Made by a program: the position numbers and the translations under genes. A DNA stretch of 64,000 nucleotides from Neckera pumila (lineage: Eukaryota > Streptophyta > Bryopsida > Hypnales > Neckeraceae). This document shows, in pieces, positions 25,771-38,900 of the stretch (positions within the stretch are counted from its first letter, which is position 1; each line of letters opens with the position of its first letter). Under the pieces are notes generated by a model. That model was not told the origin of the DNA. It worked only from the letters and a program-made list of their open reading frames with translations, and did not search any database. The stretch lies in contig OZ018418.1 of NCBI GenBank assembly GCA_963969595.1, forward strand, positions 997,001 through 1,061,000, in the 5' to 3' direction.

Positions 25771-26050
25771 CACCATAAGAAACTGGCGTTTTTGGTGCTG
25801 TTGGCTATAAAACATCGGATGTCAACACGGAGGTCACTGCGTCTGTCAGTTTCAGGGTTTGTAATTGCGAATTTTGTCCAATGTCCCGAAAAACGTGTGC
25901 TGTTCAGCTTCTAAACGCAGGGGTGTCAACGCAGACGGTCATGTTTGCAACGACATCTCGTAAAACATGTGACGTCCATTTCAGACGTCATTTAGAACAT
26001 TAGAAGTCCACGTCAACCACTGCGTCAATTTTCACTGCGGATAAATGCAA
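25771..26050. repeat. Left subterminal region with GACGTC-type motifs
   Basis: After the terminal CACCATAAGAAACTGGCG the sequence is packed with variants of the hexamer GACGTC (GATGTC, GAGGTC, GTGTCA, GACGTC, CACGTC). At about 25,839 the units GATGTCAACACG, GAGGTCACTGCG and TCTGTCAGTTTC follow at 12-bp spacing. This resembles the subterminal transposase-binding arrays of CACTA elements; in maize En/Spm the TNPA motif is also 12 bp. Confidence 0.6.
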
Positions 26051-29000
26051 AAAAGTTACAAAAGGCAGAGGTAAAACGATGACCAAAAGGAAAAAACTGA
26101 GTATGGGCAGCTGTCTTAGGTGAATGGCAAAAAAATTGTTGAAGTGGGAGGTGAAGTACTACATGACAGGCCAAATGACCAGCGATGGACTCATACACAA
26201 TTCCATTAGCGCCAAGTTCAAATGTAGGTCATTTCAACAATTTCTTGTATGTTAAAATTATTATAATTACTATATAGCTTAAGACAATTACCATAAATTC
26301 ATTTAGTCCACATGTTAATTAATTAAGCATGGACTGAATAAATCAAAGTGGGGTACATGTAATGCTCATTAAGTGTGTTATATGTTAGCATTTGAAGGAT
26401 ATAGGGTTCATAGTATTCAACCTTGCAAGAAATGGTTTGTGGAAAATGTTGAATATTCATGGATTTAGGGTTCTAGGGTCCAAATATTGAAAGCAAAACA
26501 GGGCTAAACAAATGTAGATTTCAAAGTGACAACATCCACATTGTCTGAAATTTGATACACACTATTAATAAGGAACTGATGGTGACGCGGGAAAAAAAAG
26601 GGATAAAGAATAAGGTAATTGACGTGGATTGCGTTCAATGGCAACATGGGGAGAGACTTCTGGCAGTAGGACTCGGGATGAACATACAATGTTGAATTCA
26701 GAATTTTGTCACTTCTTCTGTGCTTTATTTAATATTATTGATATAGTGAACAACAATTTCCAAGAAATCCTTGTTAGGGAAAATTTATTTATCTTGAATC
26801 TTCATGCAATTGTAATCCATTTGTATTCTCTACAAATGGATTAGTTGAAGCACATGCCATTTTTATTCATTCCTCAACCAATTCAATTAGTCACTATACA
26901 CTTTAATATACTTCTTTGGAGACTTCCTTATATATATTGGAAATGCAGATGAATGCTCTTTATTCATTAATGTTAGGAATTATAGGTTCTTGGCTTAATT
27001 TGTCGACAAATGAAAGTAGTAGCCACAAAATGCTTTACTGTACATGGTACACTCATGGAGCAGTTCAAGGGTCAGGCCTATTAAAAGTGCCCTACCAACC
27101 TATGTAGGCTTCTATGGGATAAAAAAGTCTAACCCTCATATATGAAACTGCATTCTCTAAAATTACTGACAACCCCAAAAGCTGTCCTAGACATTACATA
27201 TTGGAAGTTCATGTTGAAAACATGGCAATTCATAGAAAATTCAATAGTCACTAATTATGGATAAGCGCATAAAGGATTTAGCGGAAGGTATAGAATGCTT
27301 TAGTACATTCAAAATGCTTTCACATTAAAGCTGTTGAACATTAATTATGAGAACGCCATTCAAGAGCTTCACGTGGCTAGGAAGAAAAATTTGGAAAAAA
27401 TTAATTGTGGCAATTTACACGGAAGATAAAAAAAGAAAAATTATATATGTGGATGTTTCTTCTAAAGCAATAACATAGCAAGGGAAGCTGGTGACTCAAT
27501 GATTCGGCCGCAAGTAAATGACTAAAAGGAAGGCACGGGGGGGTCACTCTATGTGGACCTTCAGATATCACGTGCGGACAGGGTTTTTTTTTAAACGGGT
27601 ATTTAATTAGCTAGATATCCTTGGCTAATTAAATGGTCCCTATTATTACCTAATTTTGGAATTCTAGGTCCACATATCATTACTTTGAATTTGCAAGGAA
27701 GGGAATTTTTAATACCCTAACTCACTTTAAAGAAAAAAAGTTCTATGAAACAGGCACATACAAAGATTACAGATAAGAACAAATGGCACGGAATAAATTT
27801 GGAAGCCCAAAAATAAAAAACTATTTGAATCCATCCAAAAAATGGGAATGAAAAAAAGTCACAAACTACCTTCTGGCTTCCTGAATCAGCGGGACAAAAA
27901 ACCTTAAACTACCTTGAGCAAAAGGAAATGGGAAGGGAAAACTTTGTAAACTACCTTAAGTCCAAAATAATGGGAAGGGAAAAGAACCTTGAACTACATT
28001 GAGCCACAAAAAATGAAAATGAAAAAAATTGTAAACCACCTTCAGCCTAAGGAAATGCGAAGGAAAAAAACCCTTAACCCCTAAAGGATCGCAAGGGTGT
28101 CCAGATTTCCATAATTGGGAAGATCTATTATAAAATGCAACCTACATAAATATTGTAATGATGACTCTCAAACAATAGTTGTAAAATGCTATTTATAGAT
28201 CACATCTACACGGTTAGATCAACAGATATATATATAGAAATATTTTGCAATGGGCATTTGAAGCCATAAACTGAAAATTCCGTCTAAAATCAATTATAGA
28301 TTGAATATTTATGATTTCCAAAACTTTATTTTGCCTATAAGTTTAAAATATTGAGTTCTAAGTATAGTCATTATTGAAGATTTGTATTTGATTTTCTTAT
28401 TCAAGTCATTTTTGAAGGGTCATTTTCTGAATTGAGGAAGTTACTTTTTCAGGCTAGACCTCCCGATACCTTTGGATTTATAGAATTTATGCTAAGCAAA
28501 ATCTTCATAATGTAAAACGTACAAATGTTAAAGACCTAATATAAGAACCTTCAAACACAATTGATGCTTCAAAAAATGCATTTCGGTGAGTTTAGGATGT
28601 TTTTCCGTTCATTCATTGTTCACAAATTGCACTCATGGTCCTTTAGGGGTTAAACTAGCTACCTTGAGCCAAAAAAAAGGGTAGTGAAAAAATACCTGAA
28701 ACTAGCAAACACATAATTGGCTTGACCTTATGTTGTCTTTTTTAGAAAAAAATATGAAAAACACATGAATCAAAAAAAAAAAAAATTCTTAAAAATGTTG
28801 TTAGGGTGTGTGCTATTCAAGACTTCGACTAAAAAACATTTTAATACGATTTTGCTTCCCTTTTTCTTCAAGAAAAAGTAAAAAAAAAAAATTTTCCACC
28901 TAAAATTCTACCGAAACCTTACCCTATCTTGAGCGAAAAAGAATTTAGTAAGGAAAAAAAAAAGGAATTGTGAACAGGTCGCGCAACAAATGTGATATAA

Positions 29001-29135
29001 AAGAACAATTCAAAATTGCTTGCACTTGGAAAAATAATGGGTTCATGGTCAAACTTCTGTATATTTCGTAATATATTATGCTGCACGTTGTTTGCGGCAT
29101 TTCTCTAAGTGACCACTCCGTGAAGGATGGACTAC
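26051..29135. other. Noncoding, AT-rich interior of the CACTA left arm
   Basis: No gene could be supported. Short frames at 26,629-26,844 and 26,916-27,107 lack motifs. The stretch has few GACGTC motifs, unlike the rest of the element, so part of it is probably secondarily inserted DNA. It contains the 43-bp repeat at 27,845-28,075 and A-rich runs near 28,735-28,960. Confidence 0.5.
27845..28075. repeat. Imperfect ~43-bp tandem repeat
   Basis: AAACTACCTT-type boxes recur at 27,862, 27,906, 27,948, 27,991 and 28,033, spaced 42-44 bp. Each is followed by a GAGC/AGTC box and an A-rich AATGGGAAGGGAAAA segment. Degenerate relatives appear again near 28,650-28,720 and 28,915-28,960, so the array was probably longer before insertions or decay. 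Confidence 0.8.
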
Positions 29136-29138
29136 TAC

Positions 29139-29309
29139 CACTACAAGAAAACAATGTCCGAATTGACACGTCCTAATTGACTAAAATGTCCAAATTGACA
29201 GAATTCTGTCAAAAAAATGACCAAATTGACAGAAAATTGACAAAATAATGTCTAGATTGAAAAAAAATTGACAGAAAAATGTCCAAATTGACACTGCTCC
29301 CTTGTAGTG
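29139..29309. mobile_element. 171-bp miniature CACTA element (MITE-like) with target duplication
   Basis: The element begins CACTACAAGAAAACAATGTC and ends GACACTGCTCCCTTGTAGTG. The outer 9 bases (CACTACAAG / CTTGTAGTG) are perfect inverted repeats, and 16 of the first 20 match. It is flanked by the 3-bp direct repeat TAC (29,136-29,138 and 29,310-29,312), the duplication length expected for CACTA transposition. The whole interior is made of variants of TGTCCAAATTGACA, itself nearly palindromic, in a tandem series. It has no coding capacity and depends on a transposase made elsewhere. Its subterminal motif differs from the GACGTC motif of the host element, so it probably belongs to another CACTA family. 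Confidence 0.9.
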
Positions 29310-29312
29310 TAC

Positions 29313-30251
29313 TCCTCTAATACAATTCAATATACTTGAATTACCCTGAGGCTTGCCAAAAAAAAAAAAATAATGAATATGAAATTGACCTCCTACTCTT
29401 TGCACTTTCACTTCTGGACAAGGCAATAGCTAAAACATTCCAAAGGGTTCAAAGATTGATTACCCAATGCAATATAAATTTATGTCCGGCAAAAATATTC
29501 CAAAACATTTAATTCAAACTTTCATTTTGGAAACACCAAAAACAAATTATTCATGACCCCATTCTGTTTGGGAGTAGGGAATATTGGAATTACCATTTGG
29601 ATTATAAGATATCTCCAAAATAAGGCAGTTTTGTGGACACTTGGTACTCCGTAATCATAGACAGGCAAAATTAAGGTAGAAAATGCGACATTATTCCTCA
29701 AATGGATTCTCCACTCGTTAAAACGACTAGAAATTGAGAGAACCCCCTTCAAGTGAGAAGCCATCATGTTGCATTGAAGGAAAAATGGAAAAAAGGTAAT
29801 ATAGCACCTTCCTAATTATAATTAAGAAAGAAATATAAGGGTTTAGGGTCTGCAAAGAAAAAAAATAGGGGAAATTGTGAATGAATGGATTCTACAATGT
29901 CCAATCTGTGAAAAGAAGGATCGGTGCTCCTAAGATACTGCTTACTAACACAGGATTACCCGTTCGCATGAAGCCCTCAAATAGATTATAATGAAAATGA
30001 AATTTCATGTGTCCTCCTTCAATCATTGAGAAGCCATGCATTGTTCCTTGTCAGTGTTCAAGCAATACCTAAAACATACCACTAGGCTAAAAGAATGATT
30101 GCCAACTGCAACATGCATGCATTGACGTAAAAAATTGAAATACATATATATGAAAGGTAACCCTTAAGCTTGCAATTGTACTTCTCAACAATATTGACAA
30201 CCACTAACTTTTTATGTGTAGCCAGTTTTTGATTTCTCTTGTGATTTCTTA
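29313..30251. other. Noncoding DNA between the MITE and the TNP2 gene
   Basis: AT-rich with no supported gene. A 77-81-codon frame on the minus strand (29,522-29,767) has no recognisable feature. The region may be secondarily inserted sequence or the 3' flank of the TNP2 transcription unit. Confidence 0.4.
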
Positions 30252-30274
30252 CCCCCCCGCCCCCCCCCCCCCCC
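30252..30274. repeat. Poly-C tract
   Basis: A run of 7 C, one G, then 15 C, followed by GG. Such a tract is prone to slippage and sequencing or assembly length error. It lies just beyond the 3' end of the TNP2 gene. Confidence 0.95.
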
Positions 30275-30579
30275 GGCCTAAATGGGTAATTCCAAGGCCA
30301 TTCAATACTAACCAACCATGCATGGGTTCAGAGTCACATTCCTTCACTATTCTCGAAAATGCTGTTCGATTCATTATCATCATCATGTAGGTCAATGATG
30401 TTGAGGAGACGCTGAAAACGTCATTCTAAACGTCTACAGAGACGTCCTCTATGACAAAGACTTAGAACCCGACTGAACATGTGCTTCGACGTCGACTACG
30501 TCATGACAGCCCCGCAATTCCATTGCGGTGCTGCTGGGACGGTAGGGCATGGAACTTTTCACTCCACTATCGTAGCTTG

Positions 30580-33500
30580 TCATGTTCTTCCTGCCTCCGT
30601 TGGTGGAGGTATGTACGTGCCGCCTATAGTTGTTGCTTCTCTTGCGGGCTCTGAGTCCAGCACTTCTGGTTGCAATCCTACATAATCCTCATCGTTTCCC
30701 ACTGCAACCACATGGGAGATGGATTGGTTGATCTCTGGTTGCCCGCGTCTACCCCTCACGTCCGTAAGGCATACAATTTTCCAGCCTGCTCTTTGGGGGT
30801 CGTCGGAGAAGAATACTTGTTGACAATGCAATGGAAATGCAAAAGAGCTGGCGTGCACCTTGCCATCCATGCGGTTAAAGTTAGCCATGCTAAAGCCATA
30901 CTGATCGGTTGAATATTTGGAAAGCGAGCATCTTGGCTTTCTTTAACCCAATCGCAGACAAGGACGGTGGTGCAAAGATTGCGGTAGTCCAATTCAAGAA
31001 TCTCTTCAATGTACCCAACGTAGTCATTGGTTCTCTCAATGGGATGCCCATTGCGAAGCCCCCATCGAAGTTGTCGAGTGAATGAGGCTACCAAACATGA
31101 ATTGCATGTGACAAGGCCATCTTCAGCGCTACGTACACGGAAGTGGATGCCAAAGGCATACATCTGTCTATGTGAGATAGCGTATCGCTCTGGAGGTTGC
31201 TTGTATTGGACAATATCTTCATCAATGTGATGGCCTGCATCCCGAAATGTTTGCACTTGTGCACTCAGCCACGCTGCAAAGGATGGCAAATTATACAATT
31301 CCGTTGGATAGCGGACAAGCACGGAAGCATTGCGACGACGACATTCTCTACGGAATGTCTCCCTTTCCTCCCAACGCTGTGCTCTAGCCACCTTGTACTC
31401 CCTATACCACATTCCAATGACAAGTAAGAAAAACGGGCATGGAAATAATATGGAAAAACAAAAAGGTCAGTAGACATGGAACACAGCAAATGTTGTCATG
31501 GACAAGCCGGCTAGTAGACGGACGTCAAAAAGGATGTCTTCACAGACGTTGTAATGACCAAGGTCTCAATCATATGTCCACTACCAACGTCACAAGTGAC
31601 ACTGCGCACAGGAAAGTGCACTCAAAATGCATAGATAGTGAATAATAAAACAGTAACAACCTAAACATTCACTGGAGTGGTTCAATGACGAAGGACATAA
31701 TGATTGGAAACATGGATTCACTGCCGCCAACCCTCCAAGCATGCTGCATTGTGTAGAACAAAGGCATGTGCATAGCCGCGGAACTCATTCGACATCTTCC
31801 GCCCCTGTTGGCAGTTGTTACGAAGAATCTCGTCATTCATGTTCGCATCTTCTTCCGCATCCCATACACGGTGCACTGTTCCTCTATATTCATGCATGTA
31901 CTCCGTGCAAAATCCAAGCGTGTCATCCATTCGATACCCTTCCGCAATGCTCCCCTCCGGATGTGCAAAAGTTCTCACATAGTCCTTTAGTGTTTTCATA
32001 TATTGCTCTATTGGATACATCCACCGACAATGCACGGGACCGCACCGAAACAATTGCTCCACCAAGTGCACAGGCAAATGCGTCATAATGTTTAGAAACA
32101 TTGGGGGAAATTCCTTCTCCAGCACGCATGTTGCCATCACCACGTCACGCATCATGTCCTGTTCATCCATCAGGCTTACCTCTTTTGCGCACAGTCTTTG
32201 AAATATTCTGCTGATTTTAATTATTGCGAGGTGCACACTTTCGTCCAGTACATTGCGAACCGCCACAGGGAGAATCTGAGGAACATGATTCATGAGATAC
32301 CATACATTAGTAAGAGACATAGTCAACTGAAGAGATATGAATGTTGAATGCTTCTAGAAATGGTTTTAGCTGGTGACCCTGCTATGTAGCGTACGTCCGC
32401 AGGGACAGAGGCCACGAAGACGTGGGTCCTCACGGCGTTTATGACAGCACCATGTGCGACGTGACTATCCAACACAGTCGTCGTCCTAGACATCCCATCC
32501 GACAAGAATGAGTCCCCTAAAAGATCACATGGGACACCTGCGTACTTGCACATTGGTGTCCGCATCTACCTACTATTGTTTATTGCCTGCGTTCAATTAG
32601 GTTTTCTCTCATCTGTTGCATGAGGACGTGGTAATCATGCGTTTTCATGTACTGGAGTTTCCCGTCCACGAAGCGCTTGTGAATGCTGCCCATGTAGTTT
32701 GTAGGGGTATGAATATTAGAAACAATTGTGACAAACTCTCGGCGTTATTTGGCTTCAATACATACGGAGCGTGCGACATGTAGTATGCATCTTGCTGCCG
32801 TTGTGGAGGTTGCAGCCATATCTCCTCACTTATGCCCAAGTCCTCTGCATCCAGTCGACTTCCAAGACTGTCATTCACACCCATCAACATCTTCAATATG
32901 TTCTCGCACAAATTTTTCTCACAATGCATAGCGTCCAATATGTGTCGATCCAACAAATGCTGCACATGCCACAACGGACTTTCTTTAAAAATGAAGTCAA
33001 AGTTTGTGCCAAACAATACTAGCCACCTTTGCAAGAGCTTCTCAGGTGGCACCTGATTGGTGACATGCCTTCACACATGCAGCCATTATGAAAGGACCAG
33101 AACGATCATGGCCGTCAACGACGACGTCAGGCCATTTCCAGATACGCCTTTCCTAACGTCAACAATGACGTCCTAGAGAATGCAAAACACATGTGATACA
33201 ACACAGAACTGAGTAGAACATGTCAACAATGACGTCCAGACGGTACATGAGGCCTGTTCCTCACAGTGTCACAGAAGTCTCACCTTCCAATAATCCTACT
33301 CATAGAAAGCGCTGAGGCGTTTTACTCCTGTGACATGCGCAGGGTCATCTGCACCATTCTCTTTCCCACCTAGATCCAAGTATGATTGCCTCCATGATGC
33401 ATACTGGATGATATCTTCCCTTGTTTGAGCTCTGGGCTTACCCCGATTCTCTTGCACTCCATTAAATCTCTGATTGCCGCAATACGGGTGGTGCCAGGCT

Positions 33501-35129
33501 AGGTAACGACGGATGCCGCCGTACACAATCTTCGAGCCCCTTGTAGTCCTATTAGGAAGGACATCACCCGTTCTAGCCATGCGTGCATTTGTGTCTGGGC
33601 CGCAACAAGGGCAACCCTTGTAACCCTTGCAACAAAGACCAGAGATGAGGCCATATGCAGGAAAATCTGAAATCGTCCACATCAGTAAGGCACGCAATCG
33701 GAAGGCACGACTCCCTTCTGCTTGAGAAAAATCTAGTGCTGGAACACCACGCCAGAGCTCATGAAGCTCTCTCAGCAATGGACGGATAAAGATGTCAATG
33801 TTCGTTGAACTTGGAGAGTGCTTTCCGGAAATCAATATGCACAATGAAATAAAAAACTTTTTGGTCACCAGCCAGGGCTCAAAGTTGTAGATAAAAATAA
33901 GCACAGGCCAAGTTGACCAATTCGTGTTGCTAAGCTTGAATGGATTTACACCATCCAGAGCCAGTGCAAGCCGCATGTTCCGCACTTCAGATCTGAAGTT
34001 GCCGAATGCGACGTCACGATCGATGTGCTTCCATGCTGGACTGTCTAAGACGGAACGCATGACGCCGTCTTCACTGACATGCTTTGTGTAGCCCGTCAGC
34101 ATGCGCGCTATCTCGAACGACCTCCACATGCGCTTCAACCTCGGAATCAGAGGAAAATGCCGAATTACCTTAGCTGGAATATTGTTTGTGCCGTCAACCC
34201 ACCGTGACATCGCACACTTTGGACAAGTGTGAAGTCCCGCATACTCCTCTTTGTATAGGACACAACCGTTGGGACAAGCATGCACGTGATTGTAGTGCAA
34301 GCCTAATCGTCGAATGCTTTTCCGTGCCACATAATGTGTACTAGGCAATTTGTTTCCCGCAGGTAATAAGTTTGTCGACAAGAAGCGAAACAACTCATCC
34401 GTGAACTTATTGCTAACACGGAACACCGTGCACATGTTCATGATGATGATTGTGGCCAACACAATGCTTGTTCTGGATCCGGGGAACACTGGAGTGGCCG
34501 CTTCAGTGTACATATCTTCCAATCCATCCACAGTATCAAAACCAACCTCCTCCTGGTTTGGTAATTCCCCTGAGGCCTCAGCCTCATCATGCAACGCATC
34601 TCCCCTATCTAAGGCCTCCATGACTTGCCGTTGGACCTTGTGGTACTTGTCTAGAGCCAGTGGGTGCTGGTCCTCACCATGTCCAGGACGTCCATTTTGT
34701 AAGTCAATGCCCTCAACGTCCGCTGTGGTGTCACCAAGGACACCGTCAATGATGTTGTTGTCAAAGCCAATGTCCTCAACCCACATCCTGTGAGGTGGGT
34801 ACCCTTCAGGGGGGTCCCTTCCAAGTAGCAACTTCCTCAGAAATGGATTTTGTCCCACTACGGCATGGTGCTGCCGTATTACTTGAATGGTTTTTCGACG
34901 TCCACCCTTGCAATCTCGGCAAAGACATCTGAATGCGCACACATTCTTCTCTGCTGCCACTCGCAACTTGGTCTGCAAGATAATGTCCCCAAGTGGAATG
35001 TGGCGAAGAGTGCATCCATCATCAGTTATACGAATGGTTGCTCCTTGCCTCCTACCATCCCCAGTAGCATGACCAGCCATGTTCATGTTCAATCTGTATG
35101 GCCCGCAGTATGGGCAGACCTTCACACAC
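30580..35129 (-). pseudogene. TNP2-type CACTA transposase with DUF4218 and DUF4216 (multi-exon, damaged)
   Basis: This is the catalytic gene of the CACTA element, a DDE-type transposase expected in the nucleus. Exon 1 runs 35,129-33,284. It has an upstream acceptor TTCTTTGCAG, a Cys-rich CLCRDCKGGRR segment, then TNP2 hallmarks ALALDGVNPF, DFPAYGLISG and GYKGCPCCGP, and ends DYWK before donor GTGAG. Exon 2 starts at 33,052 and has LDAMHCEKNLCENILK. It shifts frame near 32,745, then reads THDYHVLMQQ to about 32,600. The DUF4218 exon starts at about 32,275 (ILPVAVRNVL, EKEFPPMFLNIMTHL, CGPVHCRWMYPIE, LKDYVR). The DUF4216 part (31,412-30,580) has YAFGIHFR, LELDYRN and VCDWV. Damage: TAG at 33,296-33,298 inside the DYWK context, the exon-2 frameshift, and a frameshift near 30,890. 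After exon 2 the expected GT donor reads AT. Introns carry GACGTC motifs. Family assignment is secure; function as it stands is unlikely. Confidence 0.9.
33060..33280 (-). repeat. GACGTC motifs in a TNP2 intron
   Basis: The intron between TNP2 exons 1 and 2 contains repeated units such as AACGTCAACAAT followed by GACGTC, and GTCAACAATGACGTCC, again at about 12-bp pitch. The same motif fills the intron at 32,340-32,570. Binding-site-like repeats inside introns suggest the element's motif array has spread beyond its ends. Confidence 0.6.
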
Positions 35130-35233
35130 CTGCAAAGAACAAAGATGCAACACCATAAGCAAAAGGACTCTTCCACAACGTCATGACCTTCTAAAAGTGG
35201 ATGTATAACATAAGGCCCCTTTTCCCATGTCAA

Positions 35234-35903
35234 TGAACGTCAGTCATTAAAGAAGGTGCACCGTCATTCCTTGTTATAAGAAAGAACACCAATAAAATGT
35301 CCTATTAGACGTTAGTCTTGATGTATGACTGGGTGTTTTCTTCTCTCATGAGCAATGTCTACACGGACGTCCTCTATGACACGTGAAGGAAAGAGGACGC
35401 ACTTGTTGACAATGCACTGAAGGTTTTTAGTGTTTTTTCTTACCCTAATGAATGCATTAGATCAATAGTGCTGCAGAGAAAGTGAACTCAACCACGGAGG
35501 TAAGGTATTAATGCTGCGCAGCTTTGAGAGTGCTTGCAATCATGCCATGGCCATTCACCCTTTGCTACAATTTAAGTAGGCGATATTCCAGTATACTTCC
35601 CCTGTGCAGGACTTCTCAAAGATATGCAGAAGCCAGACGCCAAATGTGACATCAAGCGTCAGAAATTGACATTGTGGTGAACATATACACGTTACACTGG
35701 ACGTCACATACAACGTCTCTGTAACCACGCCTCTGTATCAGCCAAGTCACAGCACCCTTAAACAACGATTTCCCACGTGTCCCATGCTTGTCCTAGACAA
35801 CTGCTGCTATAGCAGAAGTCTTTTGCACGTGAAACAGGTTTTGCTAACCCTATCTTCTGCACCCCACATCAGATTTCACAAATCACGTTAAGAGCTTACC
35901 ACT
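35234..35903. promoter_or_regulatory. Divergent intergenic region between TNP2 and the TNPA-like gene
   Basis: About 0.7 kb separates the leftward TNP2 gene from the rightward TNPA-like gene. It holds GACGTC-type motifs (GGACGTCCTCTATGAC near 35,364, GACGTCACATACAACGTCTC near 35,700) and ACGT cores such as CCACGTGT near 35,773, but no convincing TATA box on either strand. TNP2 may have an upstream 5' exon here. A bidirectional promoter is an inference from layout only. In known CACTA elements one transcript is usual, so divergent genes are notable. Confidence 0.4.
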
Positions 35904-38900
35904 ATGGCCGTGTCCTCAAGAGTGGTGAAGCGGTCTCGGGTGCTACATTTTGCGGAAACATCAAGTGCGTAGCATCCGGTGGACATCGATGAGTTAGAGG
36001 CGGCTGCGCTTCTCAGTAATCTTGGAGCGCTGTGTGCAGGCAGCGAAGCAGCGCTGACGTCGATGAAGGAGGCAAGAATTCAAGGCCCCATCGGGGTCCT
36101 TCGACAAAGCTCAATCCAAATGCCCCGCCCAATTTCCCAGACATCGATGGTGCGTTTTTCTGCGGATGACCCTGCTACGAATCCTTTAATCCACGAGGTA
36201 AATTTCGGACTTCAGTCTCCTCTGCAATGTTGTAAACCGTCTCCCATTAGTAGTTGTGCAATAGCATCAGTCGATTTGATCGGGGCACCGTAACCCTACA
36301 GCCGTCCGCCACGGGCGCCATCGCGAGGGAGTGTAAGTAGGCCCCGGATCGGCCCTGGCAGGGTATTCCACGGGTATCGGCCTGTCTCGGGGTCTTTAAC
36401 ATGGAGTTAAATTTGAACGCCGCTACATTGCTATCCGCGTTTTTCCAGACGCCTTCTTCTTTTGCGTTTCCCATTGTTCAGTCACGAATTGGGTGGCCTC
36501 CATCTCCGCGCACCAAATTGGGCGCAGCCGCGATCAGCTTCGACGTTGCCGTAGGTGAGGAGAATTCCTTGCACTAGGATTCGGCTGCGAGAGAGGGGTG
36601 ACTTGTTACTAATGTCAATGTTTTTTTTTGTGATGCGGCAGGACGGGGAGTTCTTCGTTCCGTGGTTTCCTGCAGCGGCCAAGATGCCGCGGTCTCGGGA
36701 GAACACTGGCCGGCGGAAGCTCGTGGCGTGGCGCCGCAGTTCGTTGGTGGAAGAAGCGCCTCCCCCGTCGCCGACGATGCGCATGCGAGCGTTGGGAGAG
36801 CGCAAGTCGAAGGCGCGTGAAGACTCGCGGAGAGGGTCCACGGCCAGGCGGCGAGCGGTAGCCCATGAAGCGACTCCGCCGACAAAGAAGAGGAGACAAA
36901 TGTCGGTGGCGTCTAAGTCGTTGTTGTCGTCGTCGGAAGATGAGGAGGTGGCGCCCAAAGGGGATCAGAGCGTGGGCATGGCGGATCGCGAGCAATCCTA
37001 GAGGTACGGATTTCCTTCACATCTATATGAACTCTCGCATCTGTTCTTGGACCACGCCTGCCTCATATTGTTTGTAGTGATGTCTTCCAGAAGACGAGCA
37101 CGCCTTATGTGACATCCGCTTAAATAAGGTCCCGTCATTGGCGTTGAAAACAATGTCTCTGCGAACAGGTTGGCGTCAGAGTTGACGTCAACTGTGACAT
37201 TAATAGTAATACTAGTCACGTAGGTCCGCAGGCAATTCCATCCCCTTCAAATTGGTTTTTTTGCGTGAAGGGTAATTTAAGGTAGGTTGGTGTTCTAGAA
37301 ATTGCAATCAAATGCCCTTGTTCTTAGAAGTGATGTCAGAAGCAGCGGAAAATGTCGTTGTTGACGTCATTCTTGATGTCAAAGTTGACGTTGGAGGAGA
37401 CGTTCTTGGAGAAGTCAGTGACTTTTACAGGAGGCACGAACGCAGAGGACATTGTGCACTGCTAACCCAATCGCTTGGGGGTTTCTGGTACAAGTAGAAT
37501 CTCGGTAACCTATAAGGCATGTTACCTTCATAGTTCTTGGAGAGACTGATTTTGTAAAGTGTTTCTCAGCTGAGGATATGACATACATTCCAACGAAGAG
37601 GATTCGGGTTGCGACACTGACAAAGCAATTGAAGCGCTGCAGCCAGAGCGGAAGCCGACGGAAGAGGTTAGTACTGCCATGAAGAAACCGGTCGAACTTG
37701 ATGCACAAGGACAGCCGCATGGGTCCATGAGGCTTGTTCTGGCTGCTGATTTGAAAAAGTATGCAAAGGACCTCAATCCCACAACAGGCTGGGAAGGGCA
37801 ACCACAGCAAGATAGGAGGCGCTTGTTCAAGCGACTATACTTGGGTATGCCCGAGTAACTTTCATGAAATGCAGAGGGTAGGATGCCGCTATGAGTTTTT
37901 CTTTGTTTCCGTCAAACGTTTCTTTTCTTTCGTTTGCCACAAGAGCTCTGTTTGGCGGGAGATATTGTGGTGGACGTCATGCAAGACAAACTAATGTCGT
38001 GTCCGACATCATGTGAAGCAGGGTACCTTATCTAGGCAATTGCCGTCGTTATTGGTGTGGGTTTCCAGCACCGTCTGAACAATATTGTATGGCCTATAGA
38101 GTGGCAGATGTGCGAGCAATCCAACCGTGTTTGTGAGAAGTGGATGCAACCCATCATTACAAAGGTCCTCATCAATGTACGCTGGAGATACAGTCAGATC
38201 ATCGACGCAAACTTACCTGCACCAGTTGATGTGGACCTGGACGTGTGGAAGACTCTCCAAGAGATGCGCGCCTTTGAAGCTGCTCAAGCCAAATCAACGC
38301 AAATGCGGAGAATTTCAAAGTCCAAAAGCTCCAATGCAGCACAAATGGCCAAGATTGAGAGAGAGGTTATCCCACAGTTGGTCAGTTCGCTCAATGTCCA
38401 TGTTCACAGTCGTAATGATATGTTGCCCTCTTTTTATGTGGATGTCAAATCGCATGTCAGGTAAGATGTCGTCGTTGACCTGCTCAAAAGTGCTTTTTTA
38501 GATGTTTTTGGATATCCCTTTCAGTGACATCTGCGTTCATCAGCGCAAATGCCTTTATGTTTGATAAACCTCTCTCTTTGTTTTGGTCTCTGCGGCTTGC
38601 CAATGCATCCATAGAGTTGGTGCGTAATTGATACCATGTCTCTGTTCTGTTGTAGACCATGCACCTGAACCGCCCACCTTTTGATCTAGAGATTGACGCA
38701 GAAGTTGCAAAAGAATACCAAAGGCAGCAGGCGGAGAAGCGCAGAACACGGCTTAATCATGGGACAAAAATAGAGGCGATGCGCACTTGTGTCTCGGACT
38801 TGGAGGGGAGCGTTACGCAACTTGGTGAAAACATGGAGGCATCCTCAAAACGCTTGGAGGAAATGATGCGTCAGCTTCTGGATGGTCATGTTCTAAAAAA

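Noticed and set aside
34350..34793. 147-codon plus-strand frame
   Set aside because: Antisense to the well-supported TNP2 exon 1.
36482..36995. Minus-strand frames of 103-158 codons
   Set aside because: GC-rich shadows of the plus-strand TNPA-like exon, which has splice sites and a nuclear-signal-like basic run.
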